From Vicinamibacteraceae bacterium (GTDB lineage: Bacteria; Planctomycetota; Phycisphaerae; Phycisphaerales; UBA5793): DNA of 64,000 nucleotides. The stretch covers positions 1-64,000 of the forward strand of contig WYBR01000096.1 of the NCBI GenBank assembly GCA_011525805.1, read 5' to 3'. Positions 33,778 to 43,027 of the stretch are shown one piece after another (the stretch's first letter is position 1; every line of letters starts with the position of its first letter). Both the position numbers and the translations under genes were made by a program. A model generated the notes under the pieces. It saw only the letters and a list, made by a program, of their open reading frames with translations. It did not search any database and was not told where the DNA came from.

Positions 33778-34986
33778 TCAACGGGCGGCGGGAATCGGCG
33801 CGCCTAGAAGCGTGCGTACGTGCCCGCGGGCGCGCCGGTCCGCCTCGAAGACATCCTCGAGCGTGCGAATCGGACTGACGGAGATTGCATCGAGCGCGTC
33901 CGCGGCGAGATCGGAGATGCGCCCGAAGGGGATACTCCCGGCGAGGAAGGCGGCGACGGCTTCCTCGTTGGCGGCGTTGAAGATGGCGCCGCCCGTGCCG
34001 CCGGCCCGCACGACCTGCCGCGCCAGCCGCAGCGCCGGAAACCGCTCTTCGTCGGGCGCTTCGAAGTCCAGCCGGCTCAGCGCCGTCCAGTCGATCCGGC
34101 GGGCGCACCCCTCCGGCCGCCGCGGCCAGGTGAGCGCGTACTGGATCGGCGCGCGCATGTCCGGCTGACCGAGTTGCGCGAGCACCGAGCCGTCGTTGAA
34201 CTCCACGAAACTGTGGATGATGGACTGCGCGTGGACGAGCACGTCGATGCGCTCGGCCTCGAGGCCAAAGAGCCAGTGGGCTTCGATTACTTCAAGGGCC
34301 TTGTTGGTCATTGAGGCGCTGTCGATGGTGATCTTCGGCCCCATCTTCCAGGTCGGGTGGCTCAGAGCCTCGTCAACCGTGGCGCAGGCAATTTGTTGGC
34401 GGGGCCAGGTCCGGAACGGCCCGCCCGAGGCCGTCAGCACGATGCGCCGGACCGTCGAGGTGTCCAACCCGCGCTGATCGGCGCCGAGCGTCCGGGACTG
34501 AAGGCACTGAAAGATCGCGGAGTGCTCGGAGTCGACCGGGAGGATGTGCGAGCCGTGTCGTGCGGCGAGGGGCATGATGATCTCGCCGGCGGCGACGAGC
34601 GTTTCCTTGTTCGCCAGCGCGATGTCGCAGCCGCGCTCGATGGCCGCGGCGACGGCGGAGAGGCCGGCCGAGCCGACGACCGCCGCGACGACGACATCCG
34701 CCTCGACGGCCTCAACAAGCCGCCGCGCCGCGTCGGCTCCACTGAAAACGCGCATGCCGGAAGGGGCGCCCTGGGCCGCCTCGCGCGCCAGCGCCGCGTG
34801 CCGCACGCCGAAGCGCGCGGCCTGCTCGAAGAGCAGGGGCGCGTTGCCGCCGGCCGCGAGACCCACAACCTCGAAGCAGCCGCGGTCGATCGCGTTGAGA
34901 TGCTCGACGACCGCGAGCGTGCTCGTGCCGATCGAGCCGGTGGAGCCGAGGATGATGAGGCGTCTTGGTCGAGCGGCGTGATCCAT
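33778..34986 (-). CDS. dxr: 1-deoxy-D-xylulose 5-phosphate reductoisomerase
   Basis: 402 residues. An NADPH-binding GSTGSIGTSTLAVVEHL opens the protein; then ALANKETLVAAGEIIMPLA, PVDSEHSAIFQCLQS (metal and substrate site), LTASGGPF and TIDSASMTNKALEVIEAHWL. It converts DXP to MEP in the non-mevalonate isoprenoid pathway in the cytoplasm. The start is ATG 34986, 6 bp after the RNase E/G stop; a TTG at 34992 is in frame and closer to GAGGG. It is likely co-transcribed with the upstream ribonuclease gene and with rseP downstream. Confidence 0.95.
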   Translation of the reverse strand: MDHAARPRRLIILGSTGSIGTSTLAVVEHLNAIDRGCFEVVGLAAGGNAPLLFEQAARFGVRHAALAREAAQGAPSGMRVFSGADAARRLVEAVEADVVVAAVVGSAGLSAVAAAIERGCDIALANKETLVAAGEIIMPLAARHGSHILPVDSEHSAIFQCLQSRTLGADQRGLDTSTVRRIVLTASGGPFRTWPRQQIACATVDEALSHPTWKMGPKITIDSASMTNKALEVIEAHWLFGLEAERIDVLVHAQSIIHSFVEFNDGSVLAQLGQPDMRAPIQYALTWPRRPEGCARRIDWTALSRLDFEAPDEERFPALRLARQVVRAGGTGGAIFNAANEEAVAAFLAGSIPFGRISDLAADALDAISVSPIRTLEDVFEADRRARGHVRTLLGAPIPAAR

Positions 34987-34992
34987 CCGCAA

Positions 34993-37509
34993 TTATCCCT
35001 CGTCCGCGGGGGCCACGCTCGCGAGTTCAGCCGGCGTGAGTCTTCGCCGGCTGCCGTAGAGTCGGCGGCGCGGCTTGGGGACGCCGACCTGCGGCGGGGC
35101 CGAAGCGTCGCTTCCCGAGGGTCCGCTCGCCGGACTCGACGCGGGCGGCGGTGTGGAGCGAGACGCGGCGGGAGCATCGCCTGCCCCGGCCGCTCCGGCC
35201 GACTTGCCGCCACGACGGCGGCGCTTCTTCTTGCGCGCCGGGGAGGCGCCATCGACCGCGGCCGCGTCGTCTGCGGACATCGCTTGACCGGCGGCCGGCG
35301 CCGGGGCGCGGGTCGGATCGCCGGCGGCGGCCGGTTGACGTTCACCATCCCCACCGCGCGCGCGGCGTCGGCGGCGCTTCTTCTTGCCTCGGATCACCGC
35401 TTCGCCGCCGCCGCCGGGGCGCTCTCCGTCCGAGGAAGTCCTCGAATCCGGCGGCGCTTGAGCGGACGACTCCGGATCTGCCGGCGCCGCCTGGGCCGAG
35501 CCGCCGGCCGGGGCTGAAGCGCCTTCGGCTGCTGCGGCGCCCTCCGGACCCTGACCGGAAGCGGCGGCTCCCTTACCACGGCCGCGCCGACCGCGGCGCC
35601 GTCGCTTCTTCTTGCCCCCCGGTGCGCCTGGCGCCGGCAGCGCGTCGCCGTCGTCGCGGGATGCCGCGGCCGGGGACGCATCCGACCGGGGCGCGGCCGA
35701 ACCGTCTGCCGCGACGCCGCCGGCCCCATCCCGCCCCTTCCTCGATCGTCGACGGCGGCGCTTGCGCCGCGGCGAGGCGTCGGCGTTGTCCGGAGGCGCC
35801 GTCTCGGCCGTCGTCCCCGTCTGCTCGGTCACCTCCACCTCGACTTCGTCGAGGTCGTCGGCGGGCTCGGCGAGCACCATCTCATGGACGGTGCGCGCCG
35901 GCGCGGAGGCCGGAGCCGCCGGCGGCGGCGGCGTGATCGCCACTTCTTTCGGGAACGAGGCGGCGAGCGTCGCCAGGTCGAGGTCCGTCCGGTGGTCGTC
36001 GTAGGCGTAGAAGTCGACGCGCGACGCCGGCAGGTCGAGGCTCACTCGGATGTCGATGCGCTTGCCCGTCTCCGTTTCGAGGGCGACGATGGCGCGGCGC
36101 TTGCGGCTGAGCAGGACGCCGGCCACGGGCTGGCTCACCGCCACCTCCAGCGAAGCCACCTTGGGATGCGCGATCCAGTTGGCCATGTCGCGCATCGCCT
36201 CGTTGGCGATCGAATCGGGCGTGGCGAGTTGCCCGCGTCCCTCGCACGTCGGGCAGGGGGTGAAATGCGCCTTGCGCAGCGGCGGACGCATGCGCTGCCG
36301 CGTCATCTCGATGAGGCCGAACTGACTGATGCGGAGAAACTCCGTCTTGGCCCGGTCGCGCTTGAGGTTCTCGCGCAGTCGCGTCTCGAGTTCGCGGCGG
36401 TGGGCGGCGGAGATCATGTCGATCGTGTCGAGGACGATCAGCCCGCCGAGGTCGCGCAGCCGCAGTTGCCGCGTGATCTCGTCGATGGCCTGCATGTTGG
36501 TGCGGAAGGCGGTCGTCTCCGCGTCGCGGAACTGCCTCATCCGGCCGGAGTTGACGTCGATCACGACCATCGCCTCGGCCGAATCGATGATGATCGACCC
36601 GCCGCCGGGCAGCGGCACCTCGCGCGAGTGCGTGCTGCGCAACTGCTCCTCCACGCCGAAGCGGTGGAAGATCGGCACGCGGTCGCGATAGGCGACGACC
36701 TCGGGCCCCTTGCGCCGCGGCGCGACGATCTGGAGGAACTCGTTCACCCGCGCCAGCGCCTGCTCGTCGTCGATGACGATCTGCTCCAGGTCGGCCGTCG
36801 AGACGTCCCGGATCGTGCGGATGAGCAGGTCGGACTCGACGTAGAGTTCGCACGGCGCCTTGGCGCTGCCCCGCTGGCTGTCGATCGTCTTCCAGAGGCG
36901 CTGGAGGTAGGCAAGGTCGCGCTTGAGTTCGGTCTTGAGGGCGGTGAGGCCGGCGGTGCGGAGAATGAACCCGAACCCCTCGGGCAGTTCGAGCGAATCG
37001 AGGATCTTGCGCATCTCCCGGCGCTGCTCGATGTCCTCGACCTTGCGCGAGACGCCGAGTTGCTCCATGTGCGGCATCATGACGAGCAGGCGGCCGGGGA
37101 TGGAGAGGTAACTCGTGAGGGTGGGGCCCTTGGTGCCGATGCCTTCCTTGAGCACCTGCACGAGGATTTCCTGGCCGCGCTTGAGACAGTGCTGGATGGG
37201 CGGGCGCTGGCGGTGGGGGGTCTTCTGGCCGACGGCTTCGGTCGTCTCCGCATCTTCGCCGGGGAAGTGCATCGGGTGGAGGTCGGAGACGTGGAGGAAC
37301 CCGTTGCGCCCGACGCCGAAGTCGATGAAGGCGGCCTGGATGGCGGCCTCGACGTTGACGACCTTGCCGAGGTAGATGTTGCCGACGTGCAGGTCGTGGG
37401 CTTCGCGCTCGGTGTAAATCTCTTCGAGCCGGCCGTTCTCGAGGAGCGCGATGCGCGTTTCGTCGCCGGGGGAGTGGTTGACGATCAGTTGCTTCTTGAC
37501 GGAGGACAT
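34993..37509 (-). CDS. rne: Ribonuclease E/G family protein with repeated Arg-rich tail
   Basis: 838 residues. The N-terminal ~510 residues are the catalytic core: an S1-type RNA-binding segment (GNIYLGKVVNVEAAIQAAFI), the DNase I-like site with MVVIDVNSGRMRQ and LIVLDTIDM (the two metal-binding Asp), and the zinc-link knuckle TPCPTCEGRG. It cleaves single-stranded AU-rich RNA in mRNA decay and rRNA processing. The last ~320 residues are disordered, acidic/Ala-Pro spacers alternating with four basic clusters (RKRRRRRSRKGRDG, GGKKKRRRRGRRGRG, RGKKKRRRRRARGG, ARKKKRRRRGGKS). It could equally be named rng by size of the core; the tail argues for an RNase E-like scaffold. Confidence 0.92.
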   Translation of the reverse strand: MSSVKKQLIVNHSPGDETRIALLENGRLEEIYTEREAHDLHVGNIYLGKVVNVEAAIQAAFIDFGVGRNGFLHVSDLHPMHFPGEDAETTEAVGQKTPHRQRPPIQHCLKRGQEILVQVLKEGIGTKGPTLTSYLSIPGRLLVMMPHMEQLGVSRKVEDIEQRREMRKILDSLELPEGFGFILRTAGLTALKTELKRDLAYLQRLWKTIDSQRGSAKAPCELYVESDLLIRTIRDVSTADLEQIVIDDEQALARVNEFLQIVAPRRKGPEVVAYRDRVPIFHRFGVEEQLRSTHSREVPLPGGGSIIIDSAEAMVVIDVNSGRMRQFRDAETTAFRTNMQAIDEITRQLRLRDLGGLIVLDTIDMISAAHRRELETRLRENLKRDRAKTEFLRISQFGLIEMTRQRMRPPLRKAHFTPCPTCEGRGQLATPDSIANEAMRDMANWIAHPKVASLEVAVSQPVAGVLLSRKRRAIVALETETGKRIDIRVSLDLPASRVDFYAYDDHRTDLDLATLAASFPKEVAITPPPPAAPASAPARTVHEMVLAEPADDLDEVEVEVTEQTGTTAETAPPDNADASPRRKRRRRRSRKGRDGAGGVAADGSAAPRSDASPAAASRDDGDALPAPGAPGGKKKRRRRGRRGRGKGAAASGQGPEGAAAAEGASAPAGGSAQAAPADPESSAQAPPDSRTSSDGERPGGGGEAVIRGKKKRRRRRARGGDGERQPAAAGDPTRAPAPAAGQAMSADDAAAVDGASPARKKKRRRRGGKSAGAAGAGDAPAASRSTPPPASSPASGPSGSDASAPPQVGVPKPRRRLYGSRRRLTPAELASVAPADEG

Positions 37510-37816
37510 GGACCACAGGCTTTCAGCGTGGTCAATCGGGTGAAGCGCCGGGGCGGCTCGGAGAAGAGGTGGGGAGGCGGGCGCAACGCGCCGGGCGAAT
37601 CAGGCTCGCTCGGCAGGTCTGATTGTGCGCTCGGCACGACCATCGGCCATCCGTCCGCCCTTGCGGGCGCTGCTCGATTGTCGCTGCGGCGTCAGCACTG
37701 GCCCTTCTGAGAGGCCGGGCCGGAGGTGCTCGGCAACGGGCCGCGAGGGCCACGCGCGAACGATCCGGCGATTTGACAGCACGCAGCAGGCGTGTTTCAG
37801 ACGAGGGGGCGAGCCG
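37510..37816. other. Intergenic region, 307 bp
   Basis: Between the PTS enzyme I stop and the RNase E/G start on the minus strand. No gene, T-tract terminator or clear promoter was found. Confidence 0.5.
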
Positions 37817-39586
37817 CTATGCGACGCCGCCTTCGACGGAACGACCGTCGTACCCCTCGGGCATGACCTTTCGCGTCTCGTCCCGGATGAAGTTCAGGAC
37901 TTGACGCTCGGAATCGAACGAACCGACCTTTCGGGCGATCAGCTCACAATGTCTGGTATCGACGGCTCGAATCACCCGCTTGATATCGGGTATCGCCGAG
38001 GGAACCAGTGAAAGGTTACGCAGCCCGATCCCGATGAGCAACATAATGTAATCCGGGTCGGATGCGATTTCTCCGCACAGGCTCACTTCGATCCCCCCAC
38101 GCCGACCCGAACGGATGCAGTCCTTGATCAGCCTCAGAACCGCCGGATGGGCCGCAGAATAGAGGTTGGCCACGCGCTCGTTCGTCCGGTCCACCGCCAG
38201 CGTGTACTGGATCAGGTCGTTGGTCCCGATCGAGAAGAAGTCCACTTCGCGGGCGAAGGCGTGGCTCATGATCGCCGCGGAGGGGGCCTCGATCATGATT
38301 CCCACCGGCACGTTGCGGTTGAAGGGCACCCCCTCCTCGTGCAGGTCCTCCATCACGTCATTGAGCACCATCCGCGCCTGCCGCAGTTCCAGCGGTCCCG
38401 TCACGAGCGGGAACATCACCCGCAGGTTGCCCTCGACGGACGCCCGCAGGATCGCCCGCAACTGGGTCTTGAAAATCGGCAGGTTCTGGAGGCAGAAGCG
38501 GATGCTTCGGCAGCCCAGGGCCGGATTGCGCTCCGGCGCTTCGGCCCGCCGCTGGGTGTACTTGTCCGAGCCGAGGTCGAGGGTTCGGATGGTGAGCGGC
38601 TTGGCCCCGGACATGCGCAGCGCATCGCGGAAGGCTTCGTACTGCTCCTCCTCGGAGGGGTCGCGGTCGTGGGCGAGGAAGAGGAACTCGCTGCGGTACA
38701 GTCCCACGCCGTCGCCGCCGAAGCGGTCCACCAGTTCAACCTCGAAGGGGAACTCGATGTTGCCGTAGAGGTTGATGCGCACGCCGTCGGTTGTGACGGC
38801 CGGGGCCTTGGCGAGATCGACGAGGGAGAGTTCGTAGGAGCGCCGCGCCTCGATGCGCTTGGTGTACTCGGCCAGAGTTGGCTCATCGGGGTCGATGATG
38901 AGGACACCCCGGTCGCCGTCCACCACCAGCAGGTCATCCTCAAAGATGTCCGCCATGGCCCGTTCGAGGCCGACGATCGCGGGGATGCCGATCGAGCGGG
39001 CCATGATCGCGGTGTGGCTGGTGCGGCCGCCGGCATCGGTGACGAAGGCCTTGACGTGATTGGTGTCAAGGCCGACGGTCTGGCTCGGCGTGAGGTCGTG
39101 GGCGATGACGACGACCTCGCCTTCGACCTGCTTGAGACGGCTCTGCGTCTCTCCCACGAGGTGGCGCAGCAGCCGACGGTCGAGATCGAGAAGGTCGGAG
39201 ACCTTCGAGCGGAAGGCTTCGCTGTCGAGCGCGCGGAACTTGTCGGCCATGCCCTGGATCTCGGTCGTGACCGCCCACTCGGCCGGGACGCGCTCCTGTT
39301 CGATCCGCGCGTGAACCGGCTCGAGGAAATGCGGGTCGCCGAGCAGGACCATGTGGAATTCGAGGATCTTGGCCGCCTCGGGGTCGAGTTCCTGCGCCAC
39401 GCGATCCCGGAGCGTCTGGAGTTCATCAATGGAGGCGGCGACCGCGGCGTCGAGACGATCATGCTGGTGCGGCAGATCGCCTTCAGACACGTGTCTCCTG
39501 GGAATGTGAAGCGCGACGTCGTCGAGGACGAAAGCCCGGCCGATGACGACTCCCGGAGATACGCCGATTCCCTTGAGTAACTTCAT
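37817..39586 (-). CDS. ptsI: Phosphoenolpyruvate-protein phosphotransferase (PTS enzyme I)
   Basis: 589 residues, the usual enzyme I length. The N-terminus GIGVSPGVVIGRAFVL, the phospho-His site TDAGGRTSHTAIMARSIGIP (residues ~185-205), the PEP-binding GVGLYRSEFLF, GCRSIRFCL, and the C-terminal NDLIQYTLAVDRTNE and SLCGEIASDPDYIMLLIGIG (catalytic Cys) are all present. It transfers phosphate from PEP to HPr. No HPr, HprK or sugar permease is nearby, so here it may serve a regulatory PTS; that is inference. Confidence 0.94.
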   Translation of the reverse strand: MKLLKGIGVSPGVVIGRAFVLDDVALHIPRRHVSEGDLPHQHDRLDAAVAASIDELQTLRDRVAQELDPEAAKILEFHMVLLGDPHFLEPVHARIEQERVPAEWAVTTEIQGMADKFRALDSEAFRSKVSDLLDLDRRLLRHLVGETQSRLKQVEGEVVVIAHDLTPSQTVGLDTNHVKAFVTDAGGRTSHTAIMARSIGIPAIVGLERAMADIFEDDLLVVDGDRGVLIIDPDEPTLAEYTKRIEARRSYELSLVDLAKAPAVTTDGVRINLYGNIEFPFEVELVDRFGGDGVGLYRSEFLFLAHDRDPSEEEQYEAFRDALRMSGAKPLTIRTLDLGSDKYTQRRAEAPERNPALGCRSIRFCLQNLPIFKTQLRAILRASVEGNLRVMFPLVTGPLELRQARMVLNDVMEDLHEEGVPFNRNVPVGIMIEAPSAAIMSHAFAREVDFFSIGTNDLIQYTLAVDRTNERVANLYSAAHPAVLRLIKDCIRSGRRGGIEVSLCGEIASDPDYIMLLIGIGLRNLSLVPSAIPDIKRVIRAVDTRHCELIARKVGSFDSERQVLNFIRDETRKVMPEGYDGRSVEGGVA

Positions 39587-39772
39587 GCTCGTCTCGACCC
39601 GCTGGTGACGGGGCAGCGTGCGTCGAGGCCGGCTGCCGCGGTTTCCGGGTCGCCACAGGGTAGGAGAGGTTGCCCGTTTTCACAAGCCCCACCCGCTCCG
39701 GGGGCCGAAATTCCTCGAGACCCGCTCAGGGGACGGCTTGCCCGAAAATCAAGATCCGGGCCCGCCGGGTCG

Positions 39773-40159
39773 ATGAACTACCCCATGCGCTGGATCGGCA
39801 CTGATCGCCCGGCGGCGCCGTCCGCCCCAACGCCCGAAGTTCGACGCTGCGGCCGATTGCGCTGCAACATGCTCACCAGTTCGCTCGGGGAGGTCATCGA
39901 CATCTCCGCCGCGGGAATGCGCATCGCGCATCGCGGCCAGCCTCGAGTCGAGGTCGGCCAGGGCGTCGAGATCACGCTCGCGTTCGCATCCACCGAAGTC
40001 CGGCTGGCCGCCCGCATCGTGTGGATGCGGCGGACCGGGTTCCGGCGACACGAGATCGGCGTCGAGTTCTGCGACGCCGATCCGGACACCCGGACTTGCC
40101 TGACCGAGATCGCCCGCTGCGCCGCCAAACTCGCGGGCTTCCGACCCGAAGCGGCGTAG
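39773..40159 (+). CDS. PilZ-domain protein
   Basis: 128 residues from ATG 39773 (ATG 39785 is an alternative; neither has a clear site). The PilZ pattern is visible: RRCGRLRCN near residue 27, then EVIDISAAGMRI (DxSxxG-type), then ARIVWMRRTG and HEIGVEFCD. PilZ domains bind cyclic di-GMP through the Arg motif and DxSxxG; the RxxxR spacing is reduced here (RRCGR), so binding should be tested. Cytoplasmic. Unlinked to known c-di-GMP enzymes in the window. Confidence 0.8.
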   Translation: MNYPMRWIGTDRPAAPSAPTPEVRRCGRLRCNMLTSSLGEVIDISAAGMRIAHRGQPRVEVGQGVEITLAFASTEVRLAARIVWMRRTGFRRHEIGVEFCDADPDTRTCLTEIARCAAKLAGFRPEAA

Positions 40160-40229
40160 TCGTTTCGGCATCGCTTCGGCAGGCGCCGTCTCGTGCTGCC
40201 GCGCCCGCAAAGAGACCGAGGCCGGCGGA

Positions 40230-40802
40230 TCACGCCTCCGCGTTCGGGTCCGGCACGGGGTGCGCCGCGGGATCGATCGGATCCACTCGGCCCGCGTTTC
40301 GGTCGCGCAGAACCATGTAGACGTTGCGCAGGTAGATCGGCCAGCCGAGGATCTGTCCGAGAATGCCGATCGGCTCGCCCTGGACAATGAAGTAGGCGAG
40401 GAGGATGCTCGCGCCCGCGAGGCTCAGCCACCAGAATCCGAGGGGGACGACGCTGCGTCCGCGGCGCTCGCTCACGATCCACTGGAGCGCGAAGCGGCCC
40501 ATGAACATCGCCTGCCCGAGAAGGCCGAAGAGAAACAGCGCGATGGCGCGCGTCGATCGACCCTGCGAATAGAACAGGCTCAGGAAGGGCCAGTCCGAAG
40601 CGCGGGGATTGCGCGCGGCGCTGTAGACGTAAACGCCCGATCCATCGGCCGCCGGTTCATACCAGGCGGTCGTCCCGTCGCTGGCGCGGACCTGAACGGC
40701 GGTGGGCGCGGCGGGGGAGTCGCCCTGAGACGCGGCGCCCGTTCGAGCGCCAACCGCCAGGATGATCGCCGCCGCGAGCCAGATGTGAGAACGCCAGTGC
40801 AT
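40230..40802 (-). CDS. Lipid-A-disaccharide synthase N-terminal-domain membrane protein
   Basis: 190 residues; ATG 40802 follows GGGAGG. A signal or anchor at residues ~7-22 (IWLAAAIILAVGARTG) precedes a short exported stretch. The C-terminal ~110 residues are the LAB_N fold: LLGQAMFMGRFALQWIVSE, VVPLGFWWLSLAGASILLAY, GILGQILGWPIYLRNVYMVL. In some bacteria this domain is fused to LpxB; stand-alone copies occur in Planctomycetes. A role in lipid or glycan transfer in the inner membrane is inferred from family only. Confidence 0.82.
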   Translation of the reverse strand: MHWRSHIWLAAAIILAVGARTGAASQGDSPAAPTAVQVRASDGTTAWYEPAADGSGVYVYSAARNPRASDWPFLSLFYSQGRSTRAIALFLFGLLGQAMFMGRFALQWIVSERRGRSVVPLGFWWLSLAGASILLAYFIVQGEPIGILGQILGWPIYLRNVYMVLRDRNAGRVDPIDPAAHPVPDPNAEA

Positions 40803-40934
40803 GCGCTGCCTCCCGAGACAAGGTCGGCCCGAGGCACGAGCATAGGCGGCCCCGTGCGCCCACCGGCAGCGCGGCGCGGCCGCGCCCGGCGCGACGCGGG
40901 GCTGGGCATCGCCGATCCACGGCCCGCTCGCTCC

Positions 40935-40940
40935 TACACT
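40935..40940 (+). promoter_or_regulatory. Candidate -10 box for a leaderless rnhA transcript
   Basis: TACACT followed by 7 nt and then ATG 40948. There is no Shine-Dalgarno before the ATG. No -35 is obvious. Confidence 0.45.
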
Positions 40941-40947
40941 CCGCCCC

Positions 40948-41421
40948 ATGAGTGAGCCACCGGGCGAGGCGGCGCAGCGGCCGCGAGTGGAGTTGTTCAC
41001 CGACGGCGCGTGCTCGGGCAATCCCGGGCCCGGAGGCTGGGCGTTCATCTTGCGCCATCCCGCAAGCGGAACCGAACGCGAGCACAGCGGCGGAGAACGA
41101 TCGACGACGAACAACCGCATGGAACTCATGGCCGCGATTGAAGGCCTCCGCGCCATCAAGAAGCCCAGCATCGTCGATCTCTTCTCCGACAGCCAATACG
41201 TCGTGAGAGGGCTGAACGAGTGGGTGGCCGGCTGGAAAAAGCAGGGCTGGACGCGCGGCAAGAAGCGCGAACCGGTGCAAAACGTCGATCTCTGGCAGGA
41301 TCTTGACGATCTGCGGCATCGCCACACCGTCCGCCTCCACTGGGTGCGCGGCCACAGCGAGCACCCGGAGAATGAGCGCTGCGATCGCCTCGCCGTCGCC
41401 GCCCTTCAGCGATTCAAGTGA
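40948..41421 (+). CDS. rnhA: Ribonuclease HI
   Basis: 157 residues. The catalytic set is complete: [19 protein letters not shown] (first Asp), [15 protein letters not shown] (Glu), [18 protein letters not shown] (Asp) and [17 protein letters not shown] (His/Asp). It degrades the RNA strand of RNA-DNA hybrids, including R-loops and Okazaki primers. The basic segment [13 protein letters not shown] is the handle region of E. coli-type RNase HI. Convergent with the next gene, overlapping by 8 bp. Confidence 0.96.
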   Translation: MSEPPGEAAQRPRVELFTDGACSGNPGPGGWAFILRHPASGTEREHSGGERSTTNNRMELMAAIEGLRAIKKPSIVDLFSDSQYVVRGLNEWVAGWKKQGWTRGKKREPVQNVDLWQDLDDLRHRHTVRLHWVRGHSEHPENERCDRLAVAALQRFK

Positions 41422-41845
41422 TCTCCGCCGTAACGTGCGTGCGGACGAGGTCGAGGATGCGATCGCGGTCTCGGCCCAGCGGCAGGCGCACCTCGCGGCG
41501 GGCGGCGAACCACGAGCGGCGGAGGCGCATCGAGAGCAGAACGCTGTGCGGGGCGACCTCGACGCGCCGCACGTGCCGCCATTCGAGGCGCCGGGTCGAG
41601 AGGGGCAGCGAGGCGCTGACGCCCTGCTCGTCGATCGTGTAGACGCTCGGCAGGAAGAACTGGTTGAGCGAGCCGAGAAGCACGGCGGCGCTGAGCAGCC
41701 CCCAGCCGAAGTGCTCAAACGTGATCGCCGCGGCGATCGAGAAGGTCAGGATGACCAGCCCGGTCAGGAGCGCGGCCTGCGGCCGTGTCGCGGCGGGGTG
41801 AATTCGCCAGGAGAGCAGCGGCGCCGGCGGGTCGGGGTCGGTCAT
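41414..41845 (-). CDS. Two-helix membrane protein with PH-like domain
   Basis: 143 residues. Two hydrophobic helices ([36 protein letters not shown]) are followed by a ~75-residue beta-rich domain ([38 protein letters not shown]) that resembles bacterial PH-like domains anchored in the membrane. Function unknown. Its start overlaps the esterase stop by 4 bp (ATGA), so the two are co-transcribed and possibly translationally coupled. Confidence 0.72.
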   Translation of the reverse strand: MTDPDPPAPLLSWRIHPAATRPQAALLTGLVILTFSIAAAITFEHFGWGLLSAAVLLGSLNQFFLPSVYTIDEQGVSASLPLSTRRLEWRHVRRVEVAPHSVLLSMRLRRSWFAARREVRLPLGRDRDRILDLVRTHVTAEIT

Positions 41846-42783
41846 GGCGTCGGATTCGGTTCGGCCTTGAGGTGCTCGTCAAAGAATGTCACGGCCCCTT
41901 CGAGCGTGCGCAGGAGTTCCGCCCCCGTCCAGCCGTGGCCTTTGCCGATGAGCAGTTCGACGCGGCCGGACACGCCGGCCTGCGTCAGCGCTTCGCCCAT
42001 ACGCGTCGCCTGCGGCCAGAGGACGAGCGGATCGATCGTTCCCTGAAAGAGCAGCATCGGGGCGTCGCCGGCGTCAACGTGGTTCACGGGGGACGCCTGG
42101 CGGTACACCCCCGCCTGATCCTCGATCGTTCCGCCGAGAAAGTCGCGGACGAGATTCACGCTCTGCGGCGGATACTCGATGACAAAGTCGGTCGGGCCGA
42201 AGAAGGAGACGACCGCCTGGACCTTGCTCGACTCCTCCGCCCATCCGCCCTCGCCTTCGAGTCCGGCTTCGAGATCGACGGCGCCGAGCATCATGGACAG
42301 GTGGGCGCCGGCGGAGAATCCAATGGCGCCGATGCGCTGCGGATCGAGGTGGTGCTCGTCCGCGTGGGCGCGGAGGTAGCGCACGGCGCACTTCACATCC
42401 TCGACCTGCGCGGGGAAGACGTGCTCGGGGCAGAAGCGGTAACTCACGGTGGCGGCGACGTAGCCGCGCTTCGCCAGTTCGCGGGCCAGGTCATCATGGG
42501 CGCGGCGGTGCCCGGCGCGCCAGCCGCCGCCGTGGATGATCACAATGCAGGGGTGTCGCGCGTCGCCGCTGGAATCCGGTCGCGCGAGGTTGAGTTGCAG
42601 ATCGACGCCGCCTCCCTGGCCATAAACGATGTCCGGCAGCCATGCGACGCCGGATGCGGCCGGCGTTGACTCCGGCTGGGATGCGGGCGTCGCGGGCGGC
42701 GCGTGCGTCGCCGCGGCACGGGGGAATGGCGCCATCGCGGGGAGCGCGGCGGCGAGTGCGGTCCAGAACCTGCGGTGCGGCAT
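41842..42783 (-). CDS. Alpha/beta-hydrolase esterase (BD-FAE-like), exported
   Basis: 313 residues from ATG 42783, with GGGAG upstream. An Ala-rich signal peptide precedes a Thr/Pro-rich linker. The hydrolase core has the oxyanion motif CIVIIHGGGWRAGHR, the nucleophile elbow AIGFSAGAHLSM (Ser), FQGTIDPLVLWPQ (Asp) and GKGHGWTGAELL (His). The layout fits polyester/xylan-acetyl esterases of the HGGG type. The substrate is unknown; the signal suggests action outside the cytoplasm. Confidence 0.85.
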   Translation of the reverse strand: MPHRRFWTALAAALPAMAPFPRAAATHAPPATPASQPESTPAASGVAWLPDIVYGQGGGVDLQLNLARPDSSGDARHPCIVIIHGGGWRAGHRRAHDDLARELAKRGYVAATVSYRFCPEHVFPAQVEDVKCAVRYLRAHADEHHLDPQRIGAIGFSAGAHLSMMLGAVDLEAGLEGEGGWAEESSKVQAVVSFFGPTDFVIEYPPQSVNLVRDFLGGTIEDQAGVYRQASPVNHVDAGDAPMLLFQGTIDPLVLWPQATRMGEALTQAGVSGRVELLIGKGHGWTGAELLRTLEGAVTFFDEHLKAEPNPTP

Positions 42784-42972
42784 CGGAGCAACTCCCAAGA
42801 GCGTGAAGACGCGGCCGGAGATGATACCGGCCGGCGGCGCGCCGCGAAGTTCTCGGAACCTGGACGGGTCGAGATTCGTACATAAAGGTGGCCGCACGAC
42901 ACGCCGCGCCGCAGCCGCAGCGCTGGACCGGCGCGGCGGCGTGCCGCCCGAAAACTCGCTTTCTCTCCTTCC

Positions 42973-43016
42973 GACGTCGATCGTGCGGTCTCAACACGAT
43001 CGATGTCGTTTTTCTT
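42973..43016 (+). terminator. Terminator-like hairpin oriented to the plus strand
   Basis: GACGTCGATCGTG / CACGATCGATGTC (42973-42985 and 42995-43007) with one G-U pair and a 9-nt loop, then GTTTTTCTT. It matches an intrinsic terminator for plus-strand RNA, yet the flanking genes are on the minus strand, so it may block antisense transcription into 43028-43777. Confidence 0.45.
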
Positions 43017-43027
43017 GATCAAGCGGC

